64,000 bases of DNA, from the NCBI RefSeq assembly GCF_000203915.1, contig NC_008390.1, positions 992,001 to 1,056,000 of the forward strand, given 5' to 3'. The DNA comes from Burkholderia ambifaria AMMD. GTDB taxonomy: Bacteria; Pseudomonadota; Gammaproteobacteria; Burkholderiales; Burkholderiaceae. Positions within the stretch are counted from its first letter, which is position 1. Each line of letters starts with the position of its first letter. This document shows, piece by piece, positions 39,400-48,950 of the stretch. A program made the position numbers and the translations under genes. Under the pieces are notes generated by a model, which saw nothing but the letters and a program-made list of their open reading frames with translations, ran no database searches and was not told the DNA's origin.

Positions 39400-40335
39400 A
39401 TGACGATTCTGGTGATTGCAGAACACGACAACGCGTCGATCAAGGCCGCGACGCTGAACACGGTGGCGGCGGCAGCGAAGATTGGCGGCGACATCCACGT
39501 GCTGGTCGCGGGCCACAACGCGCAAGCCGCAGCCGACGCGGCCGCGAAGATCGCGGGTGTGTCGAAGGTGCTGCTGGCCGACGCGCCGCAGCTCGAAGCG
39601 GGCCTCGCGGAAAACGTCGAAGCGACCGCGCTGAACATCGCGAAGGATTACTCGCACATCCTCGCGCCGGCGACTGCCTACGGCAAGAACATCGCGCCGC
39701 GTATCGCCGCGAAGCTGGACGTTGCACAGATCTCGGACATCACGGCGGTCGATTCGGCCGACACGTTCGAGCGCCCGATCTACGCAGGCAACGCGATCGC
39801 GACGGTGCAGTCGAGCGATCCGATCAAGGTCATCACGGTGCGTGCGACGGGTTTTGATCCGGTCGCAGCCGAAGGTGGCAGCGCATCGGTCGAGAAGATC
39901 GAAGCGGCGGCCGATGCAGGCAAGTCGCAATTCGTGAGCCGTGAAGTGACGAAGCTGGACCGTCCGGAACTGACGAGCGCGAACATCATCGTGTCGGGCG
40001 GCCGCGGTCTGGGCAGCGGCGAGAACTACACGAAGGTGCTCGAGCCGCTGGCCGACAAGCTGTCGGCGGCACTCGGTGCGTCGCGCGCGGCAGTCGACGC
40101 CGGCTACGTGCCGAACGACTACCAAGTCGGCCAGACCGGCAAGATCGTCGCGCCGCAGCTGTACATCGCGGTCGGCATCTCGGGTGCGATCCAGCATCTG
40201 GCCGGCATGAAGGATTCGAAGGTGATCGTCGCGATCAACAAGGATCCGGAAGCACCGATCTTCAGCGTGGCCGACTATGGCCTCGTCGGCGATCTGTTCG
40301 CGCTCGTGCCGGAGCTCGTGAACGAACTCGGCTGA
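39400..40335 (+). CDS. etfA: Electron transfer flavoprotein alpha subunit
   Basis: This is a 311-residue protein. The C-terminal FAD-binding domain contains [20 protein letters not shown] and [20 protein letters not shown] with [13 protein letters not shown]. The N-terminal half packs against EtfB. The gene has a higher A/T content at some third positions than neighbours but is otherwise normal. A strong terminator follows. Confidence 0.97.
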   Translation: MTILVIAEHDNASIKAATLNTVAAAAKIGGDIHVLVAGHNAQAAADAAAKIAGVSKVLLADAPQLEAGLAENVEATALNIAKDYSHILAPATAYGKNIAPRIAAKLDVAQISDITAVDSADTFERPIYAGNAIATVQSSDPIKVITVRATGFDPVAAEGGSASVEKIEAAADAGKSQFVSREVTKLDRPELTSANIIVSGGRGLGSGENYTKVLEPLADKLSAALGASRAAVDAGYVPNDYQVGQTGKIVAPQLYIAVGISGAIQHLAGMKDSKVIVAINKDPEAPIFSVADYGLVGDLFALVPELVNELG

Positions 40336-40371
40336 CGCAGGCCGCTTCGGCGGTCAACACGCAGCAAGACG

Positions 40372-40398
40372 AGGGGCGCGATGAGCGCCCCTTTTTTT
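40372..40398 (+). terminator. Terminator after etfA
   Basis: AGGGGCGC-GATGA-GCGCCCCT is followed by seven T residues. Confidence 0.92.
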
Positions 40399-40477
40399 GT
40401 GGCGTGCAGGTGAGGGTGGGGTGTTCTGCGATGCGCCGAGCCGCGATTGCGCAACGCTGCGGGGAGCATGCTCTTGT

Positions 40478-40501
40478 GCAGGCAGGCAGGCAGGCAGGCA
40501 G
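40478..40501. repeat. Six tandem copies of GCAG
   Basis: Six perfect tetranucleotide repeats occur in the gap between the convergent etfA and dadA terminators. The 332-base gap (40336-40667) holds the two terminators and this repeat, and no gene. Confidence 0.9.
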
Positions 40502-40595
40502 GCGGCCCTGCAGCGTCGATCGTTGGCCCGAAGAGCAACGAATGTGGGCGCGCTTGCGCAAGCCCGCTCCGGCGCCGGCAACGCGTTCGCTGCAA

Positions 40596-40625
40596 CGAAA
40601 AAGGCGCCCCGCAAGGGGCGCCTTT
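40596..40625 (-). terminator. Terminator of dadA
   Basis: AAAGGCGCCCC and GGGGCGCCTTT with a GCAA loop; a T run follows on the minus strand. Confidence 0.9.
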
Positions 40626-40667
40626 CGGTCGATGCCGACCGCCCGCGTCGCCGCGGGCCGTTCCGGC

Positions 40668-41954
40668 TTATGCGTATGCCGGGCGCGTCTGGCCGGCCAC
40701 GTCCTTCAGGTAGCGATGCACCGACAGGTCGTCGGCCTGAATCGCCGGCTTCTTGCCCGAGATCAGGTCGGCGAGCAACTGGCCCGACCCGCACGACATC
40801 GTCCAGCCGAGCGTGCCGTGGCCGGTGTTCAGGAACAGGTTCGACACCGGCGTGCGGCCGACGATCGGCGTGCCGTCCGGCGTCATCGGGCGCAGGCCCG
40901 TCCAGAACGTTGCCTTCGACGTATCGCCGCCGCCCGGGAACAGGTCGTTCACGCACATTTCGAGCGTTTCGCGGCGCGCGGCGCGCAGGTTCTTGTCGAA
41001 GCCGACGATCTCGGCCATGCCGCCGACACGGATGCGCTGGTCGAAACGCGTGATGGCGATCTTGTAGGTTTCGTCGAGCACCGTCGATACAGGGGCCGCC
41101 GCGTCGTTCACGATCGGCGCGGTGATCGAATAGCCCTTCAGCGGATAGACCGGGATCTTCATCAGGTTCGAGATGAAGCTGGTCGAGTACGAGCCGAGCG
41201 CGACGACATACGCATCCGCGCGCACCGTCTCGCTGCCGCACTGCACACCGGCGATCCTCCCTCCCGCGATCGCGAGCGAATCGATCGGCGTGTTGTAGCG
41301 GAACTTCACGCCGAGCGATTCCGCGAGCGCCGCGAGGCGCGTCGTGAACAGCTGGCAGTCGCCCGTTTCGTCGCCCGGCAGGCGCAGGCCGCCCGTCAGC
41401 TTGTGCGACACGGCGGCGAGCGCCGGTTCGGCGTTCTTCAACTCGGCCGGCGACAGCAGTTCGAACGGCACGTTGGCTTCCTGCAGCACCGCGATGTCCT
41501 TCGCCGCGCCGTCGAGTTGCTGTTGCGTGCGGAACAGTTGCAGCGTGCCGCCCGTGCGCCCTTCGTACTGGATGCCGGTATCGGCTCGCAGCGCCTGCAG
41601 GCAATCGCGACTATATTCGGCGAGGCGGACCATGCGGCCCTTGTTGACTGCGTAGCGGTCGGCCGTGCAGTTGCGCAGCATCTGCCACATCCACTGGAGC
41701 TGGAAACGCGTGCCGTCGAGGCGGATCGCGAGCGGCGCATGCTTCTCGAACATCCACTTGACGGCCTTCAGCGGCACGCCGGGCGCGGCCCACGGAGCCG
41801 CATAGCCGGGCGAGATCTGGCCGGCGTTCGCGAAGCTCGTCTCCAGCGCCGGGCCGGCCTCGCGGTCGATCACCGTGACTTCATGACCGGCGCGCGCGAG
41901 GTAATACGCGCTTGCCACGCCCACCACACCGCTGCCCAGAACGACGACTCGCAT
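40668..41954 (-). CDS. dadA: D-amino acid dehydrogenase, small subunit
   Basis: This 428-residue FAD enzyme starts [20 protein letters not shown], the dinucleotide-binding motif. The DAO fold continues with [20 protein letters not shown] and [20 protein letters not shown] near the end. It oxidises D-alanine and other D-amino acids and feeds electrons to the membrane chain. An Lrp-family regulator gene lies divergently 145 bases away, and the shared region is AT-rich, so Lrp control is likely. Confidence 0.93.
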
Positions 41955-42099
41955 AGCTGCTCCAGATGGAAGGGATCAGGTCGAGGCCGGGCGCACCTGC
42001 GTCTCCGTGTAACCTCTAGCTGATCTAGTTTTTTGAGCTATGGTATTGTCGAATGTGCAGGTTTTGTTATCGTATTTTTCAGGTTTTCAGAATAAACAA

Positions 42100-42588
42100 A
42101 TGAGAACGCAACGCCAGCCAGTACGCTCGCTCGACAAGCTCGACCGGCGCATCCTCAAACTGCTGCAGGACGACGGCCGGATGGCGATGAAGGACCTCGC
42201 GGAACAGGTCGGCCTGACCGTGACGCCATGCATCGAGCGCGTGCGGCGCATGGAGCGCGACGGGGTCATCACCGGCTATCACGCACGCGTCGATCCGGGC
42301 CAGCTCGGTGCCGCGCTGCTGGTGTTCGTCGAGATCACGCTTGGCCACAAGGGCGGCAACATGTTCGAGCAGTTCCGTCGCGAAGTGATGAAGATCGACG
42401 AGGTGCTCGAATGCCATCTCGTGTCCGGCGACTTCGACTATCTGATCAAGGCGCGGATCGGTGAAATGGCCGACTATCGCAAGCTGCTCGGCGACATCCT
42501 GCTGCAACTGCCCGGCGCGGTGCAGTCGAAGAGCTATGTCGTGATGGAGGAAATCAAGGAAACGCTGACGATTTCGGTCGGCGAATGA
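42100..42588 (+). CDS. lrp: Lrp/AsnC-family regulator, probable leucine-responsive Lrp
   Basis: This is a 162-residue protein from ATG 42100 (MRTQRQPVRSLDKLDRRILK). The N-terminal HTH is MKDLAEQVGLTVTPCIERVR. The C-terminal RAM ligand/oligomerisation domain contains VLECHLVSGDFDYLIKARIG. Length equals that of Lrp. It lies divergent from dadA, a classic Lrp target. An open frame extends 20 residues upstream but is hydrophobic and unlikely. Whether it is the global Lrp or a dedicated dadA regulator is not decidable here. Confidence 0.88.
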   Translation: MRTQRQPVRSLDKLDRRILKLLQDDGRMAMKDLAEQVGLTVTPCIERVRRMERDGVITGYHARVDPGQLGAALLVFVEITLGHKGGNMFEQFRREVMKIDEVLECHLVSGDFDYLIKARIGEMADYRKLLGDILLQLPGAVQSKSYVVMEEIKETLTISVGE

Positions 42589-42653
42589 CCGCTGCCGCTG
42601 CCGCGGCCGGTTGCCGGCGCCGCTGTCGGGCCCCTTATCTCGCCCTTGGCATG

Positions 42654-42693
42654 CTGCACCCAATACTGTATAAATATACAGTATTGGGTGCAG
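42654..42693. promoter_or_regulatory. LexA (SOS) box inside an 18-bp-arm perfect palindrome
   Basis: The arm CTGCACCCAATACTGTAT (42654-42671), an AAAT centre and the exact reverse complement (42676-42693). The core is CTGT-N8-ACAG (42666-42681) with an all-A/T spacer, the gammaproteobacterial-type LexA consensus also used by betaproteobacteria. It ends 4 bases before the radical-SAM start codon. Confidence 0.85.
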
Positions 42694-42697
42694 GCGA

Positions 42698-43876
42698 ATG
42701 GGTGAGTGCATGGACGGCCGGTCCGACAACGAATTTCCGATAGCGCCGCCGGCGCCCCGCAAGGGGCGCGGTGCGGTCGACAATCTCCAGGGGCGGTACG
42801 AAACGGCGCTGCGCGAAGCGGTCGACGACGGCTGGGCGCACGAATCGGACGACGCCGATCTGCCCACGCCGCTGCGTACGCAGGTGTTCGAGGAGCGCGC
42901 GAAGAGCATCCTCACGCACAACCAGTCGCCTGACATCCCGTTCAGCGTGTCGCTCAATCCGTATCGCGGCTGCGAGCACGGGTGCATCTACTGTTTTGCA
43001 CGGCCGACCCACAGCTATCTAGGGCTGTCGCCGGGGCTCGACTTCGAGAGTCGCATCTATGCGAAGGTCAATGCGGCCGAACTGCTCGAGCGCGAGATTT
43101 CGCGCAAGCGTTACGTGCCGGAGCCGATCGCGCTCGGCGTCAACACCGACGCATACCAGCCGGTCGAGCGCGACCTGCGCATCACGCGCAGCGTGATCCA
43201 GGTGATGCACGATCATGCGCTACCGTTCGCCGCGATCACGAAATCGTCGCTGATCGAGCGCGATCTCGACCTGCTTGCCCCGATGGCCGAGCGCGGGCAG
43301 GTGATGGCGGCGGTCACGATCACGACGCTCGACGCCGATCTCGCGCGCACGCTCGAGCCGCGTGCGGCGACGCCGGCGCGCCGGCTGCGTACGATCCGCG
43401 CGTTGCGCGACGCGGGTGTGCCGGTGGGCGTCAGCATTGCACCGATGATCCCGTTCGTCACCGAGCCGGACATGGAGCGCGTGCTGGAGGCCTGCGCGGA
43501 AGCAGGCGCGACGCATGCGAGCTATATCGTCCTGCGGCTGCCGTGGGAGGTCGCGCCGCTGTTCAAGAGCTGGCTCGCCGCGCATTTCCCCGATCGCGCG
43601 GAGCGCGTGATGAACCGTGTGCGCGACATGCGCGGCGGGAAGGACTACGACTCCGATTTCTCGAAACGGATGAAGGGCGAGGGGATCTGGGCCGACCTGT
43701 TGCGGCAGCGTTTCCGTCAGGCCGTGAAGCGGCTCGGGTTGAACGAGCGCAGGAACGGCATTCTGGATCTGTCGCAGTTTCGCGGCGCGCCGGCCGGCGC
43801 GGTGGCAGCGCGGCGCACCGTGGTGGGCGCAACGAGCACGACGTCGCGTGACGACACGCAGTTGAGCCTGTTCTGA
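42698..43876 (+). CDS. PA0069-type radical SAM protein, probably SOS-regulated
   Basis: This is a 392-residue protein. The radical-SAM 4Fe-4S motif is GCEHGCIYCFARPT (C92, C96, C99). The SplB-like layout continues with PEPIALGVNTDAYQPVERDL and GVPVGVSIAPMIPF. Its family (PA0069) is known for association with LexA boxes, and one lies directly upstream, so a DNA-damage or repair role is likely. SplB proper repairs spore photoproduct, but this family's substrate is not established. The start is at 42698 or in-frame ATG 42710. It stands alone. Confidence 0.9.
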   Translation: MGECMDGRSDNEFPIAPPAPRKGRGAVDNLQGRYETALREAVDDGWAHESDDADLPTPLRTQVFEERAKSILTHNQSPDIPFSVSLNPYRGCEHGCIYCFARPTHSYLGLSPGLDFESRIYAKVNAAELLEREISRKRYVPEPIALGVNTDAYQPVERDLRITRSVIQVMHDHALPFAAITKSSLIERDLDLLAPMAERGQVMAAVTITTLDADLARTLEPRAATPARRLRTIRALRDAGVPVGVSIAPMIPFVTEPDMERVLEACAEAGATHASYIVLRLPWEVAPLFKSWLAAHFPDRAERVMNRVRDMRGGKDYDSDFSKRMKGEGIWADLLRQRFRQAVKRLGLNERRNGILDLSQFRGAPAGAVAARRTVVGATSTTSRDDTQLSLF

Positions 43877-43892
43877 CGGTGCGCGTCGGCGC

Positions 43893-44360
43893 TTATTGCG
43901 AAATCTGCTTCGCCGCTTCGACTTGCGATTCGAAATACGTCTGGAACGACAGCGCAAGCGCGGTCATCAGCAGGAACGCGCCGATCAGCAGCGAGAAGAT
44001 CACGATAAAGATCACCGTCCAGCCCGACCGGCTGTACTTGCCCGTATCGGCATTGAATTGCGCGTCCCATTTCTCGTCGGGGCGCAGGCCGTAGACGAGC
44101 GCGGCGAGGAACGCGGCGAGCAGCGAGATCGCACCCGGCACGGCGAGCCACCAGCCGAGGCTGGCTGTGCGTTGGGTGGCGGCGAGCAGCATGAAACCCG
44201 GAATCCCGACGATCGTCGCGAGCAGGTGCGCCCAGCCGTACACGTCGCGAAGGCCATACAGGTAGAAGCGGTGTGCGCCGAGCGAGCCGAACAGGAACGC
44301 GAGGGCGGCGGTGAGCGTCTTGGAGCGGAAGCGGCGGGACGGTGCGGTGCTGCTGGACAT
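43893..44360 (-). CDS. TM2-domain membrane protein
   Basis: This is a 155-residue protein. The N-terminal TM2 unit TAALAFLFGSLGAHRFYLYG has the G-x-H-R-F-Y motif and two helices. Two further hydrophobic helices follow (LAVPGAISLLAAFLAALVYG and VIFIVIFSLLIGAFLLMTAL) with a C-terminal cytoplasmic tail. The inner-membrane role is unknown. ATG 44360 was chosen; an upstream in-frame Pro-rich extension exists. It lies 109 bases downstream of the sorbosone-dehydrogenase-like gene. Confidence 0.85.
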   Translation of the reverse strand: MSSSTAPSRRFRSKTLTAALAFLFGSLGAHRFYLYGLRDVYGWAHLLATIVGIPGFMLLAATQRTASLGWWLAVPGAISLLAAFLAALVYGLRPDEKWDAQFNADTGKYSRSGWTVIFIVIFSLLIGAFLLMTALALSFQTYFESQVEAAKQISQ

Positions 44361-44469
44361 GGGTGGCGGCGGATTATCGTTGGCGTGGCGGCCGGCAGGC
44401 CGGCGCGGGGCGCTCGGCCCGGCACGCATTCTACGATGCGCGGTGGGCCACGGTCACCCCTCGGCTGCG

Positions 44470-45609
44470 TCAAGGTGCCGCATAGGTGACGCGGTAAATG
44501 GCGCCTGCATAGTCGTCGCTGACGAGCAGCGAGCCGTCGGGCAGCGGCAGCACGTCGGCCGGGCGTCCCCACACGGTGCCGTCCGCGCGCAGCCAGCCGG
44601 TGATGAACGGCGTCTGGCGCGCGTGGCTGCCGTCGGCTGACACGACCGCGCGCATCACGCGGTAGCCGACCTTGCTGCTGCGGTTCCACGAGCCGTGTTC
44701 CGCAATGAATACATTGTTGCGATACGACGCCGGGAACATCGGTCCCGTATAGAAGCGCATGCCGAGTGCCGCGACGTGCGCGCCGAGTTTCAGCACGGGC
44801 GGCACATGGCGGCGGCACACGTCGGCGCTGCCGAATTCGGGGTCGGGCGTGTCGCCGCCATGACAGTATGGAAAGCCGAAGTCGAGGCTTGCGCGCGGCG
44901 CGCGGTTCAGCTCGTCGTCGGGTACGTCGTCGCCCATCAGGTCGCGCCCGTTGTCGGTGAACCACAGCTCGCCCGAGTCGGGGTGCCATGCGAAGCCGAC
45001 GGTATTGCGCACGCCGCGGGCGAATACCTCGCGGCCGCTGCCGTCGGCGTTCATGCGTGCGATGATCGCGTAGCGGCTGCGATCGGCGAGGCACACGTTG
45101 CACGGCGCGCCGGTCGGCACGTAGAGCTTGCCGTCGGGGCCGAATGCGATGAATTTCCAGCCGTGGTGATGATCGGTGGGCAGCGCGTCCGTCACGACCG
45201 CCGGCGCGGGCGGCCGGGCGAGCCGGTCGTCGACGTGGTCGAGGCGCAGGATGCGCGACACGGCGGAGATATAGAGCGCGCCGTCGCGATACGCGACGCC
45301 GACGGGCATGTCGAGGCCCGATGCGACCACGTAGCGGGCAGTGATCCGGCCCTCGTGCATCACGAACGCATGCACGCGGCCTTCCCGCGAGCCGACATAC
45401 AGGATCCCGCGGGGCGACCACGCCATTTCGCGGGCGGTCGGCACGGCGTCGGTCAGTACGGTGACGTGAAAGCCGGGCGGCACGACGAGTTCGCCCACCG
45501 GCGGCGCGGCGCACGCCGTGGTGGCTGCGAGGCAGATGGCGAAGCCGGTCAGCAGGCCCGTGAGGCGATGCTGCGCGCGGTACGCCAGGGCGGCGCAAAA
45601 TAGCGGCAT
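44470..45609 (-). CDS. PQQ-type sugar dehydrogenase-like protein (L-sorbosone dehydrogenase family)
   Basis: This is a 379-residue exported protein. The hydrophobic N-terminus ([18 protein letters not shown], then [15 protein letters not shown]) suggests a signal peptide. A six-bladed beta-propeller follows, with [40 protein letters not shown] and [20 protein letters not shown], typical of the soluble glucose/sorbosone dehydrogenase family. Cofactor and substrate are inferred. No partner gene for PQQ synthesis is nearby. Confidence 0.87.
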
Positions 45610-45687
45610 GGCGGCGGGGAGCGTCGTGAACACGACGATTGTAGGCCCGGCGAACACGGCGCCTGCGGAATTTTTGCGCGTAAGTGT

Positions 45688-45716
45688 TTGTTGTGGCTTT
45701 GGTTTCCGGCTATAAT
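45688..45716 (+). promoter_or_regulatory. Promoter of the rpsP operon
   Basis: TTGTTG (45688-45693), 17-bp spacer, TATAAT (45711-45716). It is a strong sigma-70 promoter 47 bases before rpsP. Confidence 0.8.
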
Positions 45717-45762
45717 CGCACGTTTCAGTAGTTTCGAACCCGGTTTCCCCGAAGGATTTCAT

Positions 45763-46017
45763 ATGGTTATCATCCGTCTGGCTCGCGGCGGCTCGAAGAA
45801 GCGCCCGTTCTACAACATCGTTGCTACCGATTCGCGCAATCGTCGTGACGGCCGCTTCATCGAACGCGTCGGCTTCTACAACCCGGTCGCCACGAAGGGC
45901 GAATCGCTGCGTATCGCTCAGGATCGCCTGACGTACTGGCAAGGTGTTGGCGCGCAACTGTCGCCGACCGTCCAGCGTCTCGTGAAGGAAGCGCAAAAGG
46001 CGCAACCGGCCGCCTAA
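45763..46017 (+). CDS. rpsP: 30S ribosomal protein S16
   Basis: This is an 84-residue protein: [20 protein letters not shown], then [15 protein letters not shown], the S16 signature. It starts at ATG 45763, preceded by GAAGGA. It is first in the conserved rpsP-rimM-trmD-rplS operon. Confidence 0.98.
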
Positions 46018-46059
46018 CATGGCGCGGTGTGCCGGTCGTGCCGGCTGCAAGGAGCATTG

Positions 46060-46740
46060 ATGTCCGGTCACGATTCCGGTAACGCAAAGCGCGGGCGAGC
46101 GTCGTTTGGCGCATTCGTCCGCAAGCCGGTCGAGCGCGACGTTGTCGCGAGCGCCGGTGAGGCTGCCGAGCAGGGCAGTCTCGAAGCGGTGCAAGCCTGG
46201 CCCGACGATGCTGTCGAGGTCGGGGCAGTGGTCGACGCCTATGGCCTGAAAGGCTGGATCAAGGTGGCGACGCATGCCGACGCCGGTCGCGGCGGCGATG
46301 CGCTGCTCGACGCGCGCCGCTGGTGGCTGGAACGGGGTGGGGAGCGGTTGTCCGCCCGCATCCTGCAGTCGAAAACGCACGGCGACACAGTCGTCGCGCA
46401 TGCCGCGGGTGTCAGCGACCGCGATGCCGCATTGGCTTTGCGCGGCTTTCGCGTGTTCGTGCGCCGGGAAGATTTCCCGGCATTGGCCGCGGACGAATTC
46501 TATTGGGTCGACCTGATCGGTCTCGAGGTCGTCAACGAGCAATCGGTGGCGCTTGGGACAGTGAGCGGGATGATCGACAACGGCGTGCATTCGATCATGC
46601 GCGTCGAGTATCCGGCAGTCGGCAAGGATGGTCAGCCGACCACCGACGAACGGCTGATTCCGTTCGTCGGCGTATACGTCAAGACGGTGGATCAGGCGGC
46701 ACGTCGCATCGTCGTCGACTGGGAAGCCGATTACTCATGA
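46060..46740 (+). CDS. rimM: 16S rRNA processing protein RimM
   Basis: This is a 226-residue protein with an Ala/Glu-rich N-terminal extension of about 45 residues before the RimM domain ([20 protein letters not shown]). The PRC-barrel contains [20 protein letters not shown] and [20 protein letters not shown]. It helps mature the 30S head by binding S19. The extension is longer than in E. coli RimM. Its TGA overlaps the trmD start as ATGA. Confidence 0.95.
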   Translation: MSGHDSGNAKRGRASFGAFVRKPVERDVVASAGEAAEQGSLEAVQAWPDDAVEVGAVVDAYGLKGWIKVATHADAGRGGDALLDARRWWLERGGERLSARILQSKTHGDTVVAHAAGVSDRDAALALRGFRVFVRREDFPALAADEFYWVDLIGLEVVNEQSVALGTVSGMIDNGVHSIMRVEYPAVGKDGQPTTDERLIPFVGVYVKTVDQAARRIVVDWEADYS

Positions 46741-47531
46741 ACCAGGTTACGGAGAGCGCGGTGCAGTTCGACGTCGTCACGCTCTTTCCTGAAATGTTCC
46801 GCGCGCTGACCGACTGGGGTATCACCAGCCGGGCCGTGAAGCAGGAGCGCTTCGGGTTGCGCACCTGGAACCCGCGTGATTTCACGACGGACAACTACCG
46901 CACGGTCGACGATCGTCCGTATGGTGGTGGTCCGGGCATGGTGATGCTGGCCAAGCCGCTCGAGGCCGCGATCGGCGCTGCGAAAGCAGCGCAGGCGGAG
47001 CAGGGCGTCGCGAGCACGCGTGTGGTGATGATGTCGCCGCAAGGTGCGCCGTTCACGCACGAACGTGCGGTGCGGATGGCGCAGGAGCCTGGTGTCATCG
47101 TGCTGTGCGGCCGCTACGAGGCGATCGATCAGCGTCTGCTCGACCGTTGTGTAGACGAGGAAATCAGCCTCGGCGATTTCGTTCTGTCCGGTGGCGAACT
47201 GCCGGCGATGGCGATGATGGATGCCGTCGTGCGCCTGCTGCCCGGCGTGCTGAACGATGCGCAGTCAGCCGTGCAGGACAGCTTCGTCGACGGGCTGCTC
47301 GATTGTCCGCATTACACGCGCCCCGAGGAATACGAGGGAATGCGCGTGCCTGACGTGCTGCTCGGCGGGCATCATGCCGAGATCGAGCGGTGGCGCCGCC
47401 AGGAAGCATTGAAGAATACGTTGCGGAAGCGGCCGGATCTGATCGTCCGGGCGCGCCGCGAGAAGTTGTTGAGCCGGGCCGACGAGGCGTGGCTTGCGAA
47501 CCTCGCACGCGAAGCGAAGAACGCCTCCTGA
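46737..47531 (+). CDS. trmD: tRNA (guanine-N1)-methyltransferase TrmD
   Basis: This is a 264-residue SPOUT enzyme. [20 protein letters not shown] lies at the N-terminus. The trefoil-knot SAM site includes [20 protein letters not shown], then [20 protein letters not shown]. It methylates G37 of tRNAs, preventing +1 frameshifting. It shares ATGA with rimM, so translation is coupled. The gap to rplS is 133 bases and GC-rich. Confidence 0.97.
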   Translation: MNQVTESAVQFDVVTLFPEMFRALTDWGITSRAVKQERFGLRTWNPRDFTTDNYRTVDDRPYGGGPGMVMLAKPLEAAIGAAKAAQAEQGVASTRVVMMSPQGAPFTHERAVRMAQEPGVIVLCGRYEAIDQRLLDRCVDEEISLGDFVLSGGELPAMAMMDAVVRLLPGVLNDAQSAVQDSFVDGLLDCPHYTRPEEYEGMRVPDVLLGGHHAEIERWRRQEALKNTLRKRPDLIVRARREKLLSRADEAWLANLAREAKNAS

Positions 47532-47664
47532 GGCGGCGTCGCGGGCGGGAAATGGCGGTGCCGTGCATGCGTGCGCGGCGCCTGATGTGAATCCATCCTC
47601 TGTCGGGGCCAGGCCTGGAAGCAGGCGGGCGCAAACGCCGACACGATGGCTTTAGGAGTCAGTG

Positions 47665-48057
47665 ATGAATCTGATTGCAAAACTTGAGCAGGAAGAGATC
47701 GAGCGCGCGCTCGCCGGCAAGACGATCCCCGAATTCGCCCCGGGCGACACGGTGATCGTGAACGTGAACGTGGTTGAAGGTACCCGCAAGCGCGTTCAGG
47801 CTTACGAAGGCGTCGTGATCGCGATTCGCAACCGTGGCCTGAACTCGAACTTCATCGTCCGCAAGATTTCGTCGGGCGAAGGCGTCGAGCGTACGTTCCA
47901 GACCTACTCGCCGCTGCTGGCGAGCATCGTCGTCAAGCGTCGCGGTGATGTGCGTCGTGCGAAGCTGTACTACCTGCGCGAGCGTTCGGGCAAGTCGGCT
48001 CGAATCAAGGAAAAGCTGGTGTCGAAGGATCGCACCGCAGCAGCTTCCCAAGAGTAA
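47665..48057 (+). CDS. rplS: 50S ribosomal protein L19
   Basis: This is a 130-residue protein: [20 protein letters not shown], then [20 protein letters not shown] and [20 protein letters not shown]. It is at the 30S/50S interface. I chose the ATG at 47665 after TAGGAG; an in-frame GTG lies at 47662. It ends the operon before a strong terminator. Confidence 0.97.
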   Translation: MNLIAKLEQEEIERALAGKTIPEFAPGDTVIVNVNVVEGTRKRVQAYEGVVIAIRNRGLNSNFIVRKISSGEGVERTFQTYSPLLASIVVKRRGDVRRAKLYYLRERSGKSARIKEKLVSKDRTAAASQE

Positions 48058-48068
48058 GAGCTGTAAGG

Positions 48069-48095
48069 AAAAAGCACCCTCCCGGGTGCTTTTTT
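48069..48095 (+). terminator. Terminator of the rpsP operon
   Basis: AAAAGCACCC-TCCC-GGGTGCTTTT with six T residues. Confidence 0.92.
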
Positions 48096-48143
48096 CATTC
48101 TGGCGCGACAATATGCTCGATACGTCACGAACCGAGAGTCCCA

Positions 48144-48830
48144 TTGAATCGCCGCCCCATCGTTGATCCCGAAGTGCTGCCGGTCGAAGGCACCGGCGCC
48201 GGCCTGCCGTCCATCGATGCACGCCTGCTGACGCCGCCCGGGCTGCGCGAACGTTTCGCACGCACGCTCGAATGGAACGTCGAGCCCGGCGAGGCTCGCC
48301 TGGTGGAAGGCGTCGATCCGCGCAGTGCCGCCGTCCTCATCCCGCTCGTGGTGCGCGAGAGCGGCCTCACGGTGCTGCTGACCCAGCGCGCCGATCACCT
48401 GAACGACCATGCCGGGCAGATCAGCTTCCCCGGCGGCCGTCGCGAGTCGTACGATCGCGATGCGACGGCGACCGCGTTGCGCGAGGCGAAGGAAGAAATC
48501 GGACTGACGGCCGAACGGGTGGAGATTCTCGGCGCGCTGCCCGACTACCTGACGGGCACCGGCTTCTGCGTGACGCCGGTCGTCGGGCTCGTGCATCCGC
48601 CGTTCACCGTGCAGGCCGATGCGTTCGAAGTCGCCGAGATTTTCGAGGTGCCGCTCGCGTTCCTGATGAGTCCCGCGAATCACCAGGTGCGCGTGTTCCG
48701 CTGGGAAGGCGGCGAGCGTCGTTTTTTTGCGATGCCCTATCCGAATGGCGAGTCGGCGGGGCATTACTTCATCTGGGGCGCAACTGCCGGCATGTTGCGC
48801 AATCTGTACCGCTTCTTGGCAGCCGGCTAG
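48144..48830 (+). CDS. CoA-pyrophosphatase-type Nudix hydrolase
   Basis: This is a 228-residue protein. The UPF0035 signature LLTQRADHLNDHAGQISFPG immediately precedes the Nudix box (GGRRESYDRDATATALREAK, then EEIGL), as in NudL/YeaB enzymes that cleave CoA and related diphosphates. The start is TTG at 48144 (NRRPIVDPEV) behind GAGAG; no ATG lies nearer in frame. It is cytoplasmic. It follows the rpsP-operon terminator. Confidence 0.88.
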   Translation: MNRRPIVDPEVLPVEGTGAGLPSIDARLLTPPGLRERFARTLEWNVEPGEARLVEGVDPRSAAVLIPLVVRESGLTVLLTQRADHLNDHAGQISFPGGRRESYDRDATATALREAKEEIGLTAERVEILGALPDYLTGTGFCVTPVVGLVHPPFTVQADAFEVAEIFEVPLAFLMSPANHQVRVFRWEGGERRFFAMPYPNGESAGHYFIWGATAGMLRNLYRFLAAG

Positions 48831-48950
48831 CATCCCGCCCGAGCGTGCCCACGCGGCCGGCTCGCGGGCCGTCGCGCCAGCAGCCATCCGTCGCTTACGC
48901 TGTGCTATCGTTATGCAAAAAATGACATAACTCGGAAGACGGCGCCACGC

